Shown here: positions 53,589 through 63,550 of the stretch, one piece after another
Layout: the number at the start of each line of letters is the position of its first letter
How positions within the stretch are numbered: position 1 is the first letter of the stretch
Assembly (NCBI RefSeq): GCF_025024155.1
Contig: NW_026251771.1
Span: forward strand, 169,652 to 233,651
Length of the DNA stretch: 64,000 bases
Direction: 5' to 3'
Origin: Gamsiella multidivaricata
Lineage: Eukaryota > Mortierellomycota > Mortierellomycetes > Mortierellales > Mortierellaceae
The notes under the pieces: generated by a model
Databases searched by the model: none
Told to the model about the DNA's origin: nothing
What the model saw: the letters and a program-made list of their open reading frames with translations, nothing else
Program-made: the position numbers and the translations under genes

Positions 53589-56193
53589 ATGTCAAGTAAC
53601 GGATCGAGTCCTCAATCAACTCCGGACGAGGTAAATGGCGTAACTCTGATTCAGGTCACACTAACAACGTGGAAGGGCAGAAAGAAGAAAACAAAAAAAG
53701 TGTTAAGGAGTGCAAACTATTTGTTCGAAAAATATGTACTTGTTTGCATATCTCGCATCTCATTACTCACAACCGAACTATGGACCTTGTCGTTATAGAC
53801 CGACTGCCTCATCTGCGGGTCCGGGAAGTCCTTTATTAAGAACCAGATCCTCTTTTGTGATGGTCCGGGTACGTTCTCCTTCTGCGGAGTGCGGCAGTAG
53901 CAGCTGTTCTTTCTTTTCAGATCCAATTGAACATCTCGGTCCGCTCCCTAACGCGATACACGCTCCTCGTAAAATCAATATTCTATATCAGGATGCGACA
54001 TACCCGTACATCAGAACTGCTACGGCGTTGCTGTGGTCCCAGAGGGTAACTGGTACTGTCAACGGTGTGAGGATCGGATACCAGTCAGCAACACGGTACG
54101 TTTTGATGGATCTCTGAGTAGATAGAATGGACCCTTTACGCAGTGTCCGCCAACACTTCCTCTTTATCTGCTGATCCTCTTAATTAACCTCTGTTTCTCT
54201 GGCATACTCAGCCCTGCTGCTGCTGTCCTCAAAGAACTGGTGCCTTCAAACGTACAACGGTGCCCAATCAGTACATTCACGTCGCATGTGCGCGCTTTCA
54301 CCCCTCCCTGGACGAGACATTCGACCCTATCGCCTTCAGTCCCTGGCTGGCCAACAAGCAGACCTGCTCCATCTGCAAATCTGACTACGGTCTCTGTTCT
54401 GAATGCAGCGTCGAAAGCTGCACCAGGGCCATGCATGTCACTTGCGCACAAAAGGAGGGCCTGGTAACGAAAGGCAAGGGCTCGCAGCTCTTTTGCGACC
54501 TCCACAAGGATATTGGTGCACTAAGTAGAATCATGAAGCGACAAGGTACAAAGGACAGTCAGTCTGCAACACCACCATCTTCAGGAAGCACATTTCGTAG
54601 ATCAACAAAACGTAGCAAATCGTACCGGGAATCATCATCAGATGACGAGGACGAGGACGAGGAGGACGAATATGCCTCAGAATCGGACGAAGAGGTCGTG
54701 GATCTAGTAGCGGATGATGAATCCCAGGAAAGACGCCGGCGGACAAAGTCTGCTCCGTCATCTAGCGCCTCTTCGACCTCTGGCTCGAAGGGTCACTCCA
54801 GAACAAAGAGATCCCTTGATGCTACCGATCGCCGGACAAAGGAGCGGAGTTCTGACTCAGAAGAGATTGATGTGGATGACACTGAAGCGGTCCTGGGCAG
54901 CTCCTTGGGTAACAATGGCACATCATCAGCTCACCGGAAAAAAATCAGGGCCGTCGAGACGGTAGCAGAGTCACAGCGGCGGCGTCTCCTCATGACCCTT
55001 GACAAGAACAAAAAGAAGCAGGGCGTCACCCCATTCAGCGGCGTTACCAACCTCAGTAGCGTGCCCATTCGTACTCTGGGCGGCGTCGGTCTCACAGGAC
55101 CGAGCTCGATTCTTGGAGGCGGGTCTAGTGGCGAAGCCAGACAAAAGCTGCCAGGTGTCAGTCGCTATGGATACAATAGCAGCAACAATGACCTTCCATC
55201 GTCAAATCCCTATGCGTCGCCCAATAGCATGTCGCCGTCTGCAGGATCGACAGAACGATTTTCGGGCAATGGAAGCAACCAGGGCCAAGGTCGAGGACCT
55301 AGTGACGGATCAGGAAGGAACTCGAAGGGACTTATATTTGATTTGGATCCAGTAAGTGTTGAGAATGTGCTGCTGGACTTGAACAATGTAAAGAACCACG
55401 ATCCATGACACACTTTCCATGGTCTTTATCTTTTGACATACAACAGGCCATCGACGTATCAATCTTCAAAACTTCAAACTCAGCCAAGGGATCGACTGCT
55501 CCAAGTCCCATCAACCCCAACTTTTCAACTTCGGGATCTCCTGTCCATGCACGACTTACGGACAAACAGCAGCAGTCGCCTAGATCTGGATCTGGTATTT
55601 CGTCTGAGGAAGTAAAGGAAATGCAGGCAACTATTCAAGGTACAGTGCGGAGCATACTGCACAAGTCGAAACGGCGAAACGTTTCAAAGCCTGGATATAT
55701 TGAATATATTGGATATACTAATAGACTCCTTTGTTCCACTTTTCTTTAAGCATTGACACAGCATAACCAGCAACTGCAACAACAGCTCGCCTCTGTCAGC
55801 AATAGCAGCGCAACGCCGCCTTCGGGGTCCTCGAGTGCAGTACATACCACAGCATCTTCAGGACTGTCAGCGCCAGGGCAGGATCTGCAGCGCAAGTTCG
55901 ATTCATTACAGCATGCTCACGGCCAGGAAAAGATGCGCAATCTGACATTGAGACGGAACCTGCGAGCGCTGTTCGGATTCTTGCAGGTCCCCGTAGTGCT
56001 TCCTGGAGTAGATCACACACAAAGCGTTCAGGAGTTCAGCGCCGAGAAACTGGACGAGTACGTGCAGGCACTAAGGGACGCTGTGGTTGGACCAGACGCT
56101 CCCACGTCCTCTGGCATGCCTTCACGACCGACCGTTGACGCCAAACGGCGCAATATGGTCGTAGACAGGGTACTGAAGGAAATGGACTTTTGA
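53589..56193 (+). CDS. PHD plus extended-PHD zinc-finger chromatin protein (AF10/JADE-like)
   Basis: Six exons with consistent phase: 53589-53630, 53799-53868, 53992-54095, 54212-55351, 55447-55639 and 55751-56193, giving 663 residues. The first 170 residues form a PHD finger ([32 protein letters not shown]), a zinc knuckle ([13 protein letters not shown]), and an extended C2HC PHD ([30 protein letters not shown]). This PHD-Zn-ePHD module is found in AF10/AF17, JADE, BRPF and Nto1 proteins and reads the histone H3 tail. The middle is acidic and Ser-rich with basic patches. The C-terminal part has [20 protein letters not shown] and a Gln-rich coiled coil ([14 protein letters not shown], then [20 protein letters not shown]), as in AF10-type leucine zippers. 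No bromo, EPL or PWWP domain is visible, so I favour the AF10/JADE side; partner unproven. Confidence 0.85.
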
Positions 56194-56391
56194 TCCGCAG
56201 ATTCCCCAACGTCAGGTGCGGCTTTTTGATAGAGATGAAAATCCCTTTTTGCGGGATCAAGTATGCTGCCATCTTACAATAAAAAAACCTTCAAATCCTG
56301 TCCACCGCTCTACATCATCGATATTGCGCGCCATAACCACGCAAGGCCATTATCACACTACTTAAGCTGTCTGCTTGCTAAAGGATGAATC

Positions 56392-59055
56392 ATGGATTCA
56401 TTATTGTTCGATCACCCAAAGGCCATGCCGACATTGCCCCCTGAATGCCTGGAGATCATCTTCAGCTACTTGCGCTACGACCTCGCCTCGCTGCACCGTC
56501 TGCTTCTAGTCTCGCGTGAATTCTTCCGCTTAACAGTTCCAATGCTGTACCAAAGTCCCTTTCGACTAGCTACAGGTGCCCCAGACCCAGCTTCACGTAT
56601 CATATCGTTCTCAGCAGCTGGAGAATCCAGATCTTTTTCTGCGCCCAGATATCGCACCGCACATGATTCAACAAGCGGATGGGCCAGATCCCTGGAGCGG
56701 ACAAAGTTGCTGTCGAAGCTACTGATCCAAGAGCTCAAAATTGACAATCTCGGTCAAATTTCACGGCCAACGGTGCATAAGGCTCCCATTTTCGATGACT
56801 GGGGCGGACTGGAGAACGTGCAGCCGTTGTTGGCACCAGTGGATCACCATTTTGGGCCGAGACGATCGGTTAATTGGGACATGCCTAGCGATTGGACCAG
56901 CAACAACCACTGGAATATGAACTTGGCACCATCAGAGGACGAGAATTGGGGTTCAGGACATGCACGGCAACAGGAAGAATGCTCCGATCTTATCAACTTT
57001 GAAGATAATGGTGACGATGTTGGATCTGGTTCACATCAACAACACCAGCAGCGGACCAGAACAATCAGCAACGATGATAACACCCCTCAGAAACGATCAA
57101 GGACAGATCTTTGCGCGAACTACTTCCAGTATTACACACGCCACGATCACCATGCGATTGGCTCGGTCATCCGCGAGCTATATCCTGGAGCAGGCAGGCG
57201 GGAATGCGACAAGTACATGGTCGAGATCGAGCGTGCAATCCTTCTCCATAATCCTGGACGAATTGAGTCGATCTATATCCAGTTGCCTAGTGTAATAGTC
57301 CCGCATTTGCAGTCGAACATCGACAAATTTGAGCAGCTTGCGATGATCGAGCTAAATGATCCGGTTTGGACTGACAAGGACCTGGCGATGGTGCACAAGT
57401 TCTTGAAGGATTACTCGGCTTTGTTTCCGGCAGTCCCTCGATCAGCAGCAGGAGAGGGCGGCCCATACAAGCAAGGTATCGAAGGAACAACGGTGACCTC
57501 GATGGTGCAAAGGGGTATGCGTCGTCGAGCAGCCGCCATCCGCCACTTCAAGTACGCGAGCTTCCGAAGCTACTGGGACAATACTCGACTTGACGGGCAG
57601 TTATTTGATCCAGTACAGCTAATGAAGGCACTGGGTCCAGGACTGAAGACCATCGATTCTATCTACTGGCCAAGGACGCAATCTGCTGACTTGGAGACAC
57701 TCGACGTGAGTGCGCTATACTCCCTCAGGATTTGGTCCCAGGCTACGCCCCACGAGGATTTGGCGTTCAGTCGGCCTGAGTTCCTGTCGCGGTGTCGCCA
57801 ATTAAAGAGCTTGGAGCTATTTTCGAGTTCGAAGGATATGTTTACATGGGCGGTGGAAGATTGGAACGCTCACAGGAAAAAGAATGCATTGCCGGATAAT
57901 GACGAAGCGCTTCATCGTCTCTACCCTCGGATGCAGCCCTCGCCTCAGCCTTCACTCATGATGAAACCACATATCCGTCCGCCAGTTTCACTGCGACATC
58001 TTCGGATCCACGGACCGACAGATCAGATCGTTTACGAAATTCTTCGCGATGCCTTTTACGGATTTCGTGAGACGCTCGAGACACTTGAGGCGCGGTCGGA
58101 TATGGAGTATGTTGAAGGCGAAGCAGAGTGGATGGATCAAGCGCAAGTTCTGCTGTTGGGCGGAGCGACATCTGCGTTCAGAGGAGCATATCATGACACT
58201 GTCGGAGCCAGGCAAGGACAGGAACCATCGCCGGCGAGGAATATGGACGATGAAGGATGTTACGGCAGTCTGTCCTCGATCGCTAGGGGACCTTTGCTGA
58301 TTCAATGGAGCGTCTCACGCCTGACGATTCTGGACCTGGTGGGACCCATTGCGGGTGTATTTGACCTGGGGTCCCTTCGACAAATGCCCAGTCTACACAC
58401 AGTTTGCTTCTGGATTACGACCCAGCCGAACGCATGGTTCAATACACGCGCCCGAAATCGTCCCTCCGCCCATTGTTTGACCAGTGATAATGGCCAGGGT
58501 CATGAAAGATACGATATGACAGATCTCCCTTTCGTGACCTTCCATGCGCTCAAGCGGGTGTTAATCCGTGGACCGTGGATTGAGATCACGGACAGGAGCT
58601 TGCAAAGAATGATTGACACCATCACTGACCACAGCAACTGCGGCGACGATTCTGACGAGATCGATGGAAGGTGGGGAAACCAGCTGCTCGAATTCTCAGT
58701 ATTGGACAATGCCCGAGTGACCGTCCCTACGATGATTCGACTTGCCTGTCAAATGGACCAACTGCAGGTAATGGGCATGAGCTTGAACCTACCGCCACCA
58801 CCAGATGCAGTTCGTCCAGAGGACGTGTATCCGTACGAGTACAATCACCCGCTTGAAGGAACAAACAAGTATGATTTAGAGGAGCCATTTTCTGAATCGA
58901 CAGAGTATATGGAATCTGATCCAGATACCATTGCGCGTAGGATGATCATGCGGGCATCATTGGAGATGCCATGGGTGGATCTGGGACCGGAGGCGAACCA
59001 TCTAGGACGGCGTGCCCGACGCGATGGATACTTAAATCGAAGGTGGGATCTCTAA
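56392..59055 (+). CDS. F-box protein
   Basis: A single-exon gene of 887 residues. The N-terminus has an F-box (about residues 13-60: LPPECLEIIFSYLRYDLASL, HRLLLVSREFFRLTVPMLY), which docks the Skp1 adaptor of SCF ubiquitin ligases. The rest has Leu-rich segments resembling degenerate leucine-rich repeats, such as SLRIWSQATPHEDLAFSRPE, LKSLELFSSSKD and LRHLRIHGPTDQIVYEILRD, often found in large fungal F-box proteins that recognise substrates. Two low-complexity stretches (residues about 180-230) interrupt the repeats. Fungi carry large F-box families and the substrate cannot be inferred. It follows the PHD gene in the same orientation 200 bases downstream. Confidence 0.88.
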   Translation: MDSLLFDHPKAMPTLPPECLEIIFSYLRYDLASLHRLLLVSREFFRLTVPMLYQSPFRLATGAPDPASRIISFSAAGESRSFSAPRYRTAHDSTSGWARSLERTKLLSKLLIQELKIDNLGQISRPTVHKAPIFDDWGGLENVQPLLAPVDHHFGPRRSVNWDMPSDWTSNNHWNMNLAPSEDENWGSGHARQQEECSDLINFEDNGDDVGSGSHQQHQQRTRTISNDDNTPQKRSRTDLCANYFQYYTRHDHHAIGSVIRELYPGAGRRECDKYMVEIERAILLHNPGRIESIYIQLPSVIVPHLQSNIDKFEQLAMIELNDPVWTDKDLAMVHKFLKDYSALFPAVPRSAAGEGGPYKQGIEGTTVTSMVQRGMRRRAAAIRHFKYASFRSYWDNTRLDGQLFDPVQLMKALGPGLKTIDSIYWPRTQSADLETLDVSALYSLRIWSQATPHEDLAFSRPEFLSRCRQLKSLELFSSSKDMFTWAVEDWNAHRKKNALPDNDEALHRLYPRMQPSPQPSLMMKPHIRPPVSLRHLRIHGPTDQIVYEILRDAFYGFRETLETLEARSDMEYVEGEAEWMDQAQVLLLGGATSAFRGAYHDTVGARQGQEPSPARNMDDEGCYGSLSSIARGPLLIQWSVSRLTILDLVGPIAGVFDLGSLRQMPSLHTVCFWITTQPNAWFNTRARNRPSAHCLTSDNGQGHERYDMTDLPFVTFHALKRVLIRGPWIEITDRSLQRMIDTITDHSNCGDDSDEIDGRWGNQLLEFSVLDNARVTVPTMIRLACQMDQLQVMGMSLNLPPPPDAVRPEDVYPYEYNHPLEGTNKYDLEEPFSESTEYMESDPDTIARRMIMRASLEMPWVDLGPEANHLGRRARRDGYLNRRWDL

Positions 59056-59299
59056 GTCCGCCCTACCGCTAGTCTAGACTAGATCCCAGATTTATTTTCG
59101 GCCATATAAACAATAGACGATGAAACACCAGCATGTGCTGAGTGAGGGAGTACGAATAGTCTACCGCCTCCGCCTCCCATTCTCCGTTTTTATTATCATT
59201 ATGCGGGTTGATGTATATTTTACAAGTACTTTTAGAAGTGTGTGCGTGGGCACCTACCACTATATTGAAGAAAGCCATCATGTATTTCTTTCCTCATTC
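59056..59299. other. convergent 3' region
   Basis: A 244-base gap between the convergent F-box and GPI-protein genes. Short non-coding frames only; the two 3' UTRs probably share it. Confidence 0.5.
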
Positions 59300-60257
59300 T
59301 CAGAACAAGGTCATGACGACGAGCAACAAGAACGCCAAAGCGGCAGTGGGTCCACCTGTACTCTGGAATGTCAATTTGACATTGGCCTTGATACTGCCCG
59401 GGGCACTGTTTCCGACAATGGTTGGGACGACCAAGGTAGCACCACAGGAGCAAGGGGTTGTTGCGGTGGCCTCTTGATACGCACGGCTCTGTGCGGCACA
59501 TTGCTCACGGATGTCATTGCAGGTCTGACCAGCGGGCAGCGTAGGCGTCGGAGTCGTTGTTAAGTTGGCGGTCGTCGTCGTCAACGTCGGCTGCATTATC
59601 GTCGAGGTCATGGTTGGGAGGCCCGTCGTTGTGTTTCCTATGATTGATGAATGAACGAGATAAGCGAAGGATTGTGTCAAACGGATGTGTGCTGAAAGGC
59701 AAGAAGCAAGAGGCAGCACCGCTACTCTTTCTTTTCTTATACTTCATTCGTATTCTTCCCCTCGTCTTCATCATGTACTTACCAGCAGGAGGCGCTGCAA
59801 AGATCTGGAAGTTGGAGCTATCGGTGGTGCGGTCGAAATCAAATAAACCTGAACTTGCGCGCTCGAGGTGCACCAAGTAATTCTCCCCTGCAGTCAACGT
59901 AGCCGGTACAATAAAATCCGTGATATCCAGTTGGACCTGCGTCGCCGTCGAGTTTGCAGGAATCAGCAATTGAATTCCATCCTTGATGGTGGCCACGACG
60001 GTGGTTGATGGGAAGATGCCACCACTCTTAGTTCGAAGGGTGATGGTCAAGAGACGGTCCGTGGGGGAAGCATCGCCCTTGGCCTTGTCCGTCGAAATAA
60101 TCGAGACCAACCCTTGCTGTCCCGCTACCCATCGGGTCGCTGCCGTGGGTGCAAAGAAAGAGTAAGATTTGTCAGCCTGCACCAGGTGCTGAGTCGAGAG
60201 CGCGAGCAGGATAAGGAGGCAGAAGAGGAGAGAGAAGGTCCTTGGGAGGGATGCCAT
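59300..60257 (-). CDS. Ser/Thr-rich GPI-anchored wall protein (Kre9/Knh1-like N-domain)
   Basis: Two exons on minus: 60257-59783 and 59637-59300, giving 270 residues. A signal peptide (RTFSLLFCLLILLALSTQHL) starts the protein. The next 130 residues resemble the Kre9/Knh1 N-terminal beta-sandwich domain of Ser-Thr-rich GPI proteins: ATRWVAGQQGLVSIISTD, LLTITLRTKSGGIFPSTTVV, DITDFIVPATLTAGENYLV and SSNFQIF. A Thr/Pro linker follows, then a small Cys-rich patch (CNDIREQCAAQ, CSCG) and a hydrophobic tail TAALAFLLLVVMTLF preceded by a Ser-Thr-Gly-Gly site. This tail is a plausible GPI attachment signal. It probably acts in the cell wall or at the plasma membrane. The linker joins at a clean phase-1 splice. 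Confidence 0.85.
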
Positions 60258-60662
60258 TGTTGCCTTAGTGATAGAGGTAGGTGTATGGTATGCTTAATAG
60301 AGGTATAGAGATGTATCGTATGTGTTCTGCTGTACCCCTGGTCCCTGAAAAATATGTAGCAGTTTTCTTCAAGCGACGAATCGGTGTAAAGGCACAACCA
60401 ACGCAATAAGGAGAATGAAGTGAATGAGGTGAATAGCGATGAATCAGGCAGGGAACAAGAGGTACATTTGTCGATTGATTCCCGAGGATGAAAAATAGAT
60501 ACAGCATCCACAATCTACTACAGCCTTGCTTTGGGAAGCACATGAAACACAATATTGGCGAAATGAGCCCATTTGGAGCCATCTGTCATTAGCATAAGCA
60601 AGTAAATAGGCACACTTTATTGGAAAAGAACTCTTCGCCAACAACCACACCATCTTCTAGCT
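60258..60662. other. promoter of GPI-protein gene and CAP 3' region
   Basis: A 405-base gap between two minus genes. No gene or RNA signal is seen. Confidence 0.45.
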
Positions 60663-61665
60663 CTACCCACTGTGCTCCACAGCCGTGGTGATAACCTTTC
60701 CATCCACAATCTTGGTCAAGAACTGTTCTGGAACAGGACGCTCGACAAAATCTCCCTCCGCGCCATCTTCGGTCGAATCTGGCGTGAGGATGTTGACTGA
60801 CGAGCATTTCGACGTCAAGATCTCAATATCCATGCAGTCCTTTGACAAATAAACCATGCACGAATCCACCTTGTCCAAGCTGACAGTTGGTGCCCGACCC
60901 AAAATCTGGGCATGAATCGACTTTGAGTTGACGACATCCAGCGACGAGATCAGCGACTCGAGACAGAGTCCAGTCTTTGTGCACGAGTCCACGGCCACGG
61001 TTGTGATCTTGCCCTTGATTTGAATCGTGGAGTTTTTGCAGCCGTAAATGTAGACAGAGTGGTTGAGCTCAACCTTATCCAGAATCACCTCGTTGTTGTT
61101 TTCAAAATTCTCCACAACCCACTTGTTGCCCTCCAGAGCCAGCTTTGGTGGCTTCTTGAGCGTCAATGATGCAGGCTTCGGTGGGGCACCAGGGCCAGCT
61201 CTCTTGGGCGATCCTGGTTTGTTGCCTACTATAGAAAAACACAAATTATAATTCAATATCGGTTCCCCAAATGCTTTTCTTTGTGTGCGCTTATCTCCTG
61301 TGACTCCATGCATCCATGATAATCCTTACCGGAGGCAGTGACCATGCCTGAGGCACGCAGTTCAGGGTTCTTGTGGGTCATCTTGCTCTTATCGACCTTG
61401 CGCAAATTAGCTGTGATCGTCTCCCCCTGGTTCAATTGAGCAAAGACGGCCGACATGTCATGCTCCGTGGGATTCTTTGCTACGGGAGCAGAGTCCATCA
61501 TGGGTGGTGGAGGTGGGGGAGGTGGTGGGGGAGGTCCTCCGGCCGATGGTGTAGGGGCCAGTGCAGGGGCTGCGGCAGGAGCTGGAGCAGGTGTAGAGGC
61601 AGCAGCAGCGGCTGATGCGCGGTTCAGGTTGTTGCTGTCCAGAGTATTACCCTAATGACCTCCGC

Positions 61666-61696
<31 letters not shown>

Positions 61697-62819
61697 CATT
61701 AGATAATTTCCACAACGCTGCTCATCGTCCGTCCATCTGGTTTACTCCTAGTATACCTTTGGATTCCAAACCAATCCAGTAGTATGGAACTTGCGGACAT
61801 AGTTCTGCAGCTCGTTCAACAGATTTATGTACGAGCGGACCCAGAGGACGTGATTCTGATCCCTATAAGTCGCAATTAGAACGGTCGAATGAAAACAAAC
61901 GTTAGTCGTCAATCGATTTTCGAGGCTATTGAGGAAAAGAAACAGAAAGCCAAGGCATACTTCTCCTTCCAGTCCTTAACAACGCGGTTGGCAAAGAACT
62001 GGGCGCTATCTTTCATTTCGCCGATAAAGGATGCTGGCTTGGGCTCCTATGAATCCATCCAAAAACAAGAACATACCATTAGCGTTGTATCAGATGAAGA
62101 CATTGTGGGAAACCACGGCTGAGTTTTGTCAGGGGTAAAGATGCATGTGGTCATGAGTAGCATCGGAAAATAGCTGAACAGATCACACGTACGATAGCAA
62201 CCCATCCAAGGGCTGGAATACCCTCTGTGACAGCGGCCAGATGGGTGGAAAGAGGGTTCGATCGACTCTTATCGCGGATCAGAATCACCTTCGTCAGCTC
62301 CGCCTGCGTGGGCTCGAGCAGCTGACTGAAGACAGCCGAGGTCATGGGTGGTTTCTGGCTCAAGGTCGCAACCAAGATCATCTCACGCTGGGCCGCAAAC
62401 AGGCTGCAGACACATTTGGCCTGCCATTATAACGGAAAAATCGGTCAGTGAAGGATTTTACTCAACAATAACACGCGCCAGTCCCTCAAGGACCTTAACA
62501 ATTGACAGCGTACCTGCTCCTCGACAACACCACCGACAGTCTTACTTAGTTCTAAGTAGTTCTTGAGAGGGCCATCCAGCAGTTCATCGAAACCCTCGAC
62601 GTGCGGATGGCTCGTTCCTTGTCCACCAGCAGCACCACCCGCAGAAGGGGTGTCTCCCAACTGCGAAAGCTGGCCCTGGGGTGCGTGGGCACCGCTGTTT
62701 CCTGTGAGCGAGGAGGAGACGTTTGAAGCGGAAGCGCCGGCCATAGCCAGGTCCTCTAGCTTTGTGGTGGCAGCTTCGAGACGCTTCAATAGCGAGGAGA
62801 GGGAGGAAATCTCTGTCAT
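60663..62819 (-). CDS. SRV2: cyclase-associated protein Srv2/CAP
   Basis: Six exons on minus: 62819-62514, 62420-62193, 62046-61961, 61862-61757, 61651-61330 and 61228-60663 (or 61225 start), giving about 537 residues. CAP recycles actin monomers with cofilin and, in yeast, binds adenylyl cyclase. The N-terminal coiled-coil (SSLLKRLEAATTKLEDLA) and helical-folded domain (exons 1-4, AQREMILVATLSQKPPMTSA) are present. Next comes an 11-Pro tract (about 61505-61537) that may bind profilin/SH3 domains, a WH2-like basic region (RKVDKSKMTHKNPELR), and the C-terminal beta-helix CARP domain (NKWVVENFENNNEVILDKVE, HSVYIYGCKNSTIQIKGKI). Exon 5 ends in phase 1. A TAGTAG tandem acceptor before exon 6 gives alternative Val-Gly insertion. 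Intron 4 has a long polypyrimidine tract (A run on plus, 61665-61692). Confidence 0.95.
61664..61692 (-). repeat. polypyrimidine tract (A run on plus)
   Basis: About 27 consecutive A residues on plus form a T run upstream of the CAP exon 5 acceptor on minus, a normal splicing tract of unusual length. Confidence 0.8.
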
Positions 62820-63105
62820 GGAATTGAATGCAAGATGAGAAGTTGGTGGTAGGTATGAAAGTGTGATGGAGAAGAAAAAAGAAAGATGCTGGCAGTGACG
62901 CTTTTACCGCGCGTTTAAATTATGTTTCTTGATCAAACCTTATTCGCCTCACCTCCATCCGCTCTTTTCACTCATAAGTCGCAAAGCTACAGCCCTTCCT
63001 CGTATCAAATGGCGTGTTAAAAAGATGACCATGAACACCAAGCATCCGCACATTGTTCTTCAGGGCCAAGGTATATGAAAGCAATGGACAAAAAATACAG
63101 AAATT
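62820..63105. other. CAP promoter region
   Basis: A 286-base gap between the CAP start and the tRNA gene. No further gene is seen. Confidence 0.4.
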
Positions 63106-63177
63106 GCTCATTGCAGGGATCGAACCTGCGGCCTTCGCGTTATTAGCACGACGCTCTACCGACTAAGCTAAACGAGC
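63106..63177 (-). tRNA. trnI: tRNA-Ile, anticodon AAU
   Basis: On the minus strand a 72-nt cloverleaf without intron is clear: acceptor GCTCGTT pairs with AATGAGC, D arm GCTT..GAGC, and anticodon stem TCGTG/CGCGA around loop CTAATAA (anticodon AAT, read AAU). The T arm is GCAGG-TTCGATC-CCTGC. The CCA end is added after transcription, as in eukaryotes. AAU is the main nuclear isoleucine anticodon. The A-box and B-box promoters lie inside the gene. Confidence 0.9.
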
Positions 63178-63301
63178 TGGTGAACCTCTGTAAGAGGAAA
63201 TAAATGATTTTCGGTTATTTAGTTTCGTATCCCCTATATTTCCATTTTTAATCATAACCTCAGTATTTTCATTTTAGGCTGATTAACCTTTGTATATGTA
63301 A

Positions 63302-63550
63302 ACTAACTCGGCCCGATGGCTCAGTTAGCATACTGGTCAGGGCACCTCCCTTGTAACGCGAAGGGACCAGGTTCGAGCCCTGGTTAAAGCACAGTAATAT
63401 GTGCTACGCATAGAAATTTATTTGGAGCATGAGTCGGGCGTACTACCCCACTTCAGTTATGTGGGTTTCCTTTCCCCGGCGACCCCCACATTGAGTGGCA
63501 CTACCCCATGTAATCGTTGTGGGTTTCCTTTCCCCTTCCTTAACGCTTGA
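63302..63550 (+). mobile_element. tRNA-derived SINE-like element with two 36-bp modules
   Basis: A tRNA-like head at 63310-63391 has an A-box-like TGGCTCAGTTAGCATACTGG, a good B-box GGTTCGAGCCC, an intact T-arm (CCAGG/CCTGG), and the D-arm pairing GCTC/GGGC. The anticodon stem and acceptor stem do not pair, so it is not a functional tRNA, though CTTGTAA resembles a Thr(UGU) loop. Two copies of a 36-bp module follow (63442-63477 and 63500-63535). Both read ACTACCCCA-N10-GTGGGTTTCCTTTCCCC, with different 10-bp centres that sit as loops between CCCA and TGGG. Boundaries and target-site repeats are not visible. Confidence 0.5.

Noticed and set aside
63310..63391. Functional tRNA-Thr(UGU)
   Set aside because: The T arm and loop sequence resemble a tRNA, but the anticodon stem and acceptor stem do not pair.
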